In this document: piece by piece, positions 45,546 to 45,707 of the stretch
How the letters are laid out: each line of letters opens with the position of its first letter
Numbering within the stretch: the first letter of the stretch is position 1
Translations under genes and position numbers: made by a program
NCBI RefSeq assembly: GCF_024129865.1
Contig: NZ_JAMYFE010000012.1
Coordinates: 1 to 45,707, forward strand
Length of the DNA: 45,707 bases
Direction of reading: 5' to 3'
Source of the DNA: Stieleria tagensis
Lineage (GTDB): Bacteria; Planctomycetota; Planctomycetia; Pirellulales; Pirellulaceae
Notes under the pieces: generated by a model
Seen by the model: only the letters and a program-made list of their open reading frames with translations
Database searches by the model: none
What the model was told of the DNA's origin: nothing

Positions 45546-45707
45546 CTCCGTGCCTTCGTGCCTCTGTGAGAGACGCCGGACCAATGGATCTCACGGAGGC
45601 ACCAAGGCACGGAGAATCAAAGTTGATTTAAGTAAAGCAATCCATGACGGACCGCGGCTCTGGATCGCCCCCCTCGTTTCAGATGCTTCGTTGGTGTGGA
45701 GGATTTA
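45546..45707. repeat. Composite repeat, families C plus A, truncated by the window end
   Basis: A family C inverted repeat (arms 45546-45571 and 45589-45614) followed by a 75-bp spacer and the left arm of a family A repeat starting at 45689. The spacer words AAAGCAAT, ATGAC, CCCTCGTTTC and GATGCTTCG are shared with 43178-43320, so this is the second copy of one composite unit in the same orientation. Confidence 0.88.

Noticed and set aside
42936-45707. Prophage or insertion sequence in the right-hand accessory region
   Set aside because: No integrase, transposase, phage structural gene, target-site duplication or tRNA attachment site was found; only palindromic repeats are visible.

Overview
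The window looks like chromosomal DNA of a planctomycete of the Pirellulaceae (Rhodopirellula-like) type. The strongest pointers are a planctomycete cytochrome-c / DUF1549 / DUF1553 (PSD1) protein followed by a DUF1501 protein, a sialate O-acetylesterase-type secreted hydrolase, moderately high GC, weak or absent Shine-Dalgarno sequences at most starts, and short operons separated by long palindromic intergenic repeats. No rRNA, tRNA, CRISPR array, recognisable transposase or phage gene was seen.

Layout. 0.1-3.5 kb: an exported BNR-repeat/CBM9-like protein coupled to the fluoride channel gene crcB (both minus). 3.7-5.5 kb: ilvB. 5.9-9.3 kb: two glycosyltransferases and a zinc-ribbon methyltransferase, probably surface glycan genes. 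9.4-12.3 kb: a ROK sugar kinase translationally coupled to lepA. 12.6-16.0 kb: an O-antigen ligase-like membrane protein, rarA and a DUF1499 protein. 16.2-22.4 kb: an operon of a PSD1 cytochrome protein, a Tat-exported DUF1501 protein and an SGNH hydrolase. 22.6-29.2 kb: an HtrA/DegP protease, glgC and a four-PAS hybrid histidine kinase with two receiver domains and an HPt domain. 29.4-31.3 kb: an overlapping pair of Gfo/Idh/MocA oxidoreductase and phytanoyl-CoA dioxygenase-like genes. 31.6-33.1 kb: a truncated haemoglobin, a hemerythrin-like protein and a CBS-domain protein, which look like an oxygen/NO-related cluster with a possible sigma-54 promoter. 33.5-37.4 kb: a DinB-like protein, hisF, and purH coupled to trpC. 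37.4-42.9 kb: a degenerate SF2 helicase-like protein, an exported FKBP isomerase, a PSP1-domain protein with a Cys/Gly tail, bioB, and a sialate O-acetylesterase. 42.9-45.7 kb: a gene-poor accessory stretch in which two unrecognised genes sit between two copies of a composite palindromic repeat.

The most unusual material lies between genes. At least three families of long inverted repeats recur across the window. One has a near-invariant 22-25 nt arm and occurs as complete hairpins, a lone half-site and part of a larger composite unit. The best gene-level leads are the globin/hemerythrin/CBS cluster, the degenerate helicase-like protein, and the repeat-bracketed two-gene module near the right end. 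Gene identities rest on motif recognition by eye. No homology search or folding calculation was run.
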